From assembly GCA_943325425.2 (NCBI GenBank), contig CALPPJ020000066.1, positions 1 to 6,980 on the forward strand: a stretch of DNA of 6,980 nucleotides, read 5' to 3'. This DNA is from Bifidobacterium breve (GTDB lineage Bacteria > Actinomycetota > Acidimicrobiia > Acidimicrobiales > Ilumatobacteraceae). The notes below the pieces were generated by a model. The model saw only the letters and a list, made by a program, of their open reading frames with translations. It did no database searches and had not been told where the DNA came from. Position numbers and translations under genes: made by a program. This document shows, piece by piece, positions 4,183 through 6,980 of the stretch (its first letter is position 1; the number at the start of each line of letters is the position of its first letter).

Positions 4183-5512
4183 GACATTTTCACAAGAAGT
4201 ATCCGTGAGCGGTCGAACTGTCGGAATACTCGGTCAACCGTGGCGCGCCACAGTGACGACTGCAGGTGATGTTTATCCGTGGGATGAGGTTGAAGCGATT
4301 CGCTGGTATGTCGCGGCCGATGACCGTTGGCATATTCCATCTGACGAAGTGGCAGTTCGGCAACGGTCGATTGAAGGCGCTCCAGTCTTAGAAACTCGGT
4401 TACGTATCCCGGGCGGTGATGTCATCCAGCGAATTTGGGTTGCGTCGGGGCGTCAAGGTAGTTCGGCATTGATGATGGAATTTGAAAATGATTCTCCGAT
4501 GGCGATTGCGATTGCCATTGATCGGCAGAATCTCTTGGTCTCGCGGCCAGTAGCAGTTCGATCGGCGTCAGGAGAATGGCCCGCTCCAGGACTTGACATT
4601 CCTCGTGAGCCGACCGTCATTCCTGTCGGTCACCGCACCTCAGTGCGGGCTGCTCTCGTGACCGCTGGAACTGCGACAGGGCTACAGGTTGCTGACTTTG
4701 CCGACTGGTCGGCGGTGGTCCGTGGTTGGGTCGCGTTGAGCGAGCAAGCATCAAATTTTATGGTCGCCGATCTTCGTGACGGTTTACGTGTCGACGAATT
4801 GATTGTTGCCGAACGCACTGAAATTGCTTTGAATCCAACCGAGCGTAGTGATGAGCCGCAAGAGGCAGTTCGTTGGTTGCAGGAACAGCGTGAACTGAAG
4901 CGCATGAAATTGCATGAAGAATTCAATGAAAGCGATTTAGTTGAATTAGCTGGAGCAATTGAAGTGATCTCTCGGGCCGTTAAGCGCGGTCGGTTGTCAA
5001 CTCCTCTCGCGCTCAAAGGTATGAATTCGGCGCGGTATTTGTTGGGCACTGGGCAAGATCGAGCTGTGGAAGACTTGCGAAAAGTTGTCGCCAAAATGGT
5101 CGGAACGAAGAAGGCCACATTGATGAGTATGTTGTCTCACGTTGTGGATGACTCTTCATCCGCTTCGGCAGAACCCATGGTCGTGAGCGAACTGGAAAGT
5201 GAGTTTGCGGTTATGACAGATGATGATTGCATCACTTTGTTGCCGAACGGAATGAAGCCAGAACGGCTTGGAGTGCAATTCGAAGCTCATGGCCTTGCCC
5301 TCGGAGCCGAGTTTCGCGTGTCGTTCGCAGTTCGTTGGCATGGGCCGAACGCGGCGGTGATTTGGGAAATTGAAGGTCCACGGGAAATCACGTTGCGATC
5401 TGGTGTTGACCTTTCGTGGGCGTCTTCTCACCTCGCGGGTGAGGCTCTCTGGCGAGTAGACAATGTCCCAGAAACTGCCTTGGCAACATCAGACGGTGTG
5501 TCGTTCTCGTAG
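4175..5512 (+). CDS. Uncharacterised 445-residue protein with beta-rich ends and a helical middle
   Basis: I do not recognise a named family. Residues 1-220 look beta-rich, with alternating strands such as DVIQRIWVA and LVSRPVAVRS. Residues 225-320 are charged and helical (VRWLQEQRELKRMKLHEEFNE), followed by a Ser/Asp-rich linker near 325-335. The C-terminus is again beta-rich, with VSFAVRWHGPNAAVIWEIEGP (in 382-402) and SHLAGEALW (418-426). This tail reminds me of accessory beta-sandwich modules in actinobacterial glycoside-hydrolase-like proteins, but no catalytic motif is visible, so that link is tentative. There is no signal peptide or membrane segment; it is probably cytosolic. The start is TTG at 4175, supported by GGAG at 4163-4166. 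The reading frame is open further upstream inside gpsA, but those codons fall in gpsA sequence and lack a ribosome binding site. It overlaps gpsA by 8 bp and lies 16 bp before the Ntn-hydrolase gene, so the three are probably co-expressed. Confidence 0.82.
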   Translation: MAETFSQEVSVSGRTVGILGQPWRATVTTAGDVYPWDEVEAIRWYVAADDRWHIPSDEVAVRQRSIEGAPVLETRLRIPGGDVIQRIWVASGRQGSSALMMEFENDSPMAIAIAIDRQNLLVSRPVAVRSASGEWPAPGLDIPREPTVIPVGHRTSVRAALVTAGTATGLQVADFADWSAVVRGWVALSEQASNFMVADLRDGLRVDELIVAERTEIALNPTERSDEPQEAVRWLQEQRELKRMKLHEEFNESDLVELAGAIEVISRAVKRGRLSTPLALKGMNSARYLLGTGQDRAVEDLRKVVAKMVGTKKATLMSMLSHVVDDSSSASAEPMVVSELESEFAVMTDDDCITLLPNGMKPERLGVQFEAHGLALGAEFRVSFAVRWHGPNAAVIWEIEGPREITLRSGVDLSWASSHLAGEALWRVDNVPETALATSDGVSFS

Positions 5513-5528
5513 TGAGTTTCGGACCACT

Positions 5529-6377
5529 ATGTGCGATGTATTAGTTGCGCTTCCACCAGCAACAGGTGGGGATTCGTTATTTGCCAAGAACTCTGATCGC
5601 CCTCCGCACGAAAGACAAATTCTTGAGTGGATCGAGGCGCGATCGGAGAAGTTAACTCGTGCGACCTACGTTGAAATCAAGGGCCACGAGACTCTGACCC
5701 AACGCTGCATTATCTCGCGACCAGAATGGGGTTGGGGTGCCGAGCATGGCGTCAACGAATCTGGAGTCGCGATTGGTAACGCCACGATTTACACGACGCT
5801 TGATCCGCGAGGATTTCCTGAAGCGCTCACGGGAATGGACATCGTGCGGTTAGGGCTCGAACGGGCGACAAGCGCTCGACAGGCCATGGAAATCATCATC
5901 GAACTCATCACGACGTATGGCCAAGGTGGTTCGGGTCATGCGCCTTCGGCGAGTCCTCGTCCTTACTGGAATAGCTTTTTGGTTGCTGATGGATCATCGG
6001 GTTGGGTGATTGAAACAAGTGGACGCGATTATGCAGTTCAAGAAATTGTCGACACGTGGGCAATCTCAAATCGCACCACAATTCCTGAATTTGATGTTCA
6101 GCGACATCCTCGCCAGCCAGTTGAAAGGTTGGTTGATCCTCGACTCAATGCCTCACGCGACGTACTTGAATGCCGACCGGTAACGACAGATTTATTGAAA
6201 TCGCACCTAGTTTCACACTGTCAATCAAACGAGGGATGGAATGTGTGCATGCATGTTGAAGGCATTGAGAAGACCACTGCGTCAATAATTGCAGAATTAA
6301 GCATTCAGGACGGTCCACGCGTTTGGGTAACCCAAGAGAGTCCTTGTCAGTCTCAGTATGAGCTACTGACCTTTTAA
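5529..6377 (+). CDS. C69/secernin-like Ntn-hydrolase (putative amidohydrolase or dipeptidase)
   Basis: From ATG 5529 the product is 282 residues beginning MCDVLVALPP. In the C69/secernin group of Ntn-hydrolases the Met is removed (or a short propeptide is cut) so that Cys becomes the N-terminal nucleophile; Cys2 here fits exactly. Other family marks are FAKNSDRPPHE (18-28), WGWGAEHGVNESGVAIGN (67-84), YWNSFLVAD (146-154), a TWAISN strand (176-181), and the closing CMHVEGIEKTTASIIAEL (240-257) with VWVTQESPCQS (265-275). These enzymes cleave amide or peptide bonds; the substrate cannot be predicted. Secernins are usually about 400 residues, so this is a compact version that ends right after the last core strands. 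The frame is open to an ATG at 5463, but that start overlaps the previous gene and would bury the Cys behind 22 unrelated residues. The Shine-Dalgarno sequence is weak (GGA at 5521-5523). Confidence 0.87.
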   Translation: MCDVLVALPPATGGDSLFAKNSDRPPHERQILEWIEARSEKLTRATYVEIKGHETLTQRCIISRPEWGWGAEHGVNESGVAIGNATIYTTLDPRGFPEALTGMDIVRLGLERATSARQAMEIIIELITTYGQGGSGHAPSASPRPYWNSFLVADGSSGWVIETSGRDYAVQEIVDTWAISNRTTIPEFDVQRHPRQPVERLVDPRLNASRDVLECRPVTTDLLKSHLVSHCQSNEGWNVCMHVEGIEKTTASIIAELSIQDGPRVWVTQESPCQSQYELLTF

Positions 6378-6384
6378 ACAGTGG

Positions 6385-6942
6385 TTATTGACGAGTTGTT
6401 TGAACTATTGCGATGAGCGCCTGAAGACGTTGCTTCACTAATGCTTCAATAGTCGGATCTGTGGTTGAACCGTCAGATGAAATATGCACGGCACCTTTGG
6501 CGATCTGACCAATGGGTTCAGTGATCATGGTGTTGCCGAGTAGTCCTAAAATTCCGCTGAGTTGCTCAATCATGTGCGCACCACCGGTTCCTCCCGAGGA
6601 GCTGATCAAACTGATCACCTTCCCCGAGAGCGCATGCTGACCCATCGGCCGGCTGGCCCAATCAATGGCATTCTTCAGAACCGCTGAAGGTCCGAAGTTG
6701 TATTCGGGGGCGGCGATAAACAGAGCATCTGCTTGACGAACGAGATCGCGCCATTGCTGTACCACTTCCGGAGTTCGCGCCGGGTCCTCGAGATCTTCGT
6801 TGTAAAACGGGAGTGCCCCAATGTCGCCATGAACGGTAAATGTGACATCGGTCGGCGCGAGTTTTTGTGCCAACTTCACGAGTCCTCGATTTGATGATTC
6901 TTGACGCATGCTTCCGAATATTCCGAGGATATGAATTGACAT
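6385..6942 (-). CDS. NADPH-dependent FMN reductase / quinone reductase-type flavoprotein
   Basis: The 185-residue protein has the flavodoxin-like fold of the NADPH-dependent FMN reductase family, which includes ChrR/YieF-type quinone and chromate reductases and azoreductases. The FMN phosphate loop is GSMRQESSN (10-18). The flavin-contact motif is APEYNFGPSAVLKNAIDW (78-95), close to the family form PEYN-x(4-5)-LKNAIDW. SSSGGTGGAH (114-123) is the second FMN-binding loop. Length is typical. It probably acts in the cytoplasm as a homo-oligomer, using NAD(P)H to reduce quinones, flavins or other electrophiles; the physiological substrate is unknown. It converges on the Ntn-hydrolase gene with 7 bp between stops. 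ATG 6942 has no Shine-Dalgarno sequence, but CATAAT ends 6 nt upstream, which suggests a leaderless message. Confidence 0.93.
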   Translation of the reverse strand: MSIHILGIFGSMRQESSNRGLVKLAQKLAPTDVTFTVHGDIGALPFYNEDLEDPARTPEVVQQWRDLVRQADALFIAAPEYNFGPSAVLKNAIDWASRPMGQHALSGKVISLISSSGGTGGAHMIEQLSGILGLLGNTMITEPIGQIAKGAVHISSDGSTTDPTIEALVKQRLQALIAIVQTTRQ

Positions 6943-6948
6943 GTCTCA

Positions 6949-6954
6949 ATTATG
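6949..6954 (-). promoter_or_regulatory. Probable -10 element of the FMN reductase gene (leaderless)
   Basis: Read on the minus strand, CATAAT (6954-6949) matches five of six bases of TATAAT. It ends 6 nt before the ATG at 6942, so transcription would start at or next to the A of the start codon. No clear -35 is visible. Positions 6955-6980 hold no other feature that I can identify. Confidence 0.5.
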
Positions 6955-6980
6955 ACCCTGAAGTGGTGCGTGAGAGCGAC

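Noticed and set aside
4630..5118. 162-residue minus-strand open frame opposite the gene at 4175-5512
   Set aside because: It is a Ser/Arg/Thr-rich antisense shadow with no recognisable motif; the plus-strand frame is longer, has protein-like composition and an operon position.
6376..6401. AAACA ... TGTTT inverted repeat between the Ntn-hydrolase and FMN reductase stops
   Set aside because: A 5-bp AT-rich stem with a 16-nt loop is not stable enough to call a bidirectional terminator.

Overview
This window looks like chromosomal DNA from a high-to-moderate GC actinobacterium. The mix of genes fits the Acidimicrobiia or a related lineage, but that placement is inferred from protein character and not from a phylogenetic marker. 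The supporting signs are an HU protein next to a Lys/Ala/Pro-rich histone H1-like protein, a CofC/FbiD-type coenzyme F420 enzyme, a mycothiol-dependent maleylpyruvate isomerase (MDMPI)-fold protein, and several genes that appear to be leaderless. The order HU ... cofC / gpsA also recalls the mycobacterial hupB-mutT1-ppk-cofC(fbiD)-gpsA neighbourhood.

Layout. Positions 1-800 form a nucleoid-protein unit: HU (75-356), then a 116-residue Lys/Ala/Pro repeat protein (385-735), closed by a very strong intrinsic terminator (767-800). In mycobacteria these two parts are one fused protein, HupB; here they are two separate genes in different frames, each with its own ribosome binding site. A single gene for an MDMPI/DinB-fold protein follows (883-1647), preceded by an unusual GATC-rich set of short repeats. 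It converges on a minus-strand pair: cofC (3094-2426) and a PIG-L/LmbE-type deacetylase (2429-1659), joined by an ATGA stop/start overlap.

A 71-bp divergent spacer separates cofC from a plus-strand unit of three genes: gpsA (3166-4182), an unrecognised 445-residue protein with beta-rich ends and a helical middle (4175-5512, best start TTG), and a compact C69/secernin-type Ntn-hydrolase (5529-6377). The hydrolase start at 5529 puts a cysteine directly after the initiator Met, as the catalytic mechanism requires. The window ends with a minus-strand NADPH-dependent FMN reductase-type flavoprotein (6942-6385) that converges on the hydrolase gene.

Functionally the region mixes housekeeping (nucleoid architecture, glycerol-3-phosphate synthesis for phospholipids) with redox-cofactor metabolism (F420 synthesis, flavin reductase, and two families with possible mycothiol links). 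I saw no mobile element, CRISPR array, tRNA or rRNA. The most unusual points are the split HupB-like pair with its internal 67-bp perfect DNA repeat, the translationally coupled cofC/PIG-L pair, and the uncharacterised protein placed between gpsA and the Ntn-hydrolase.
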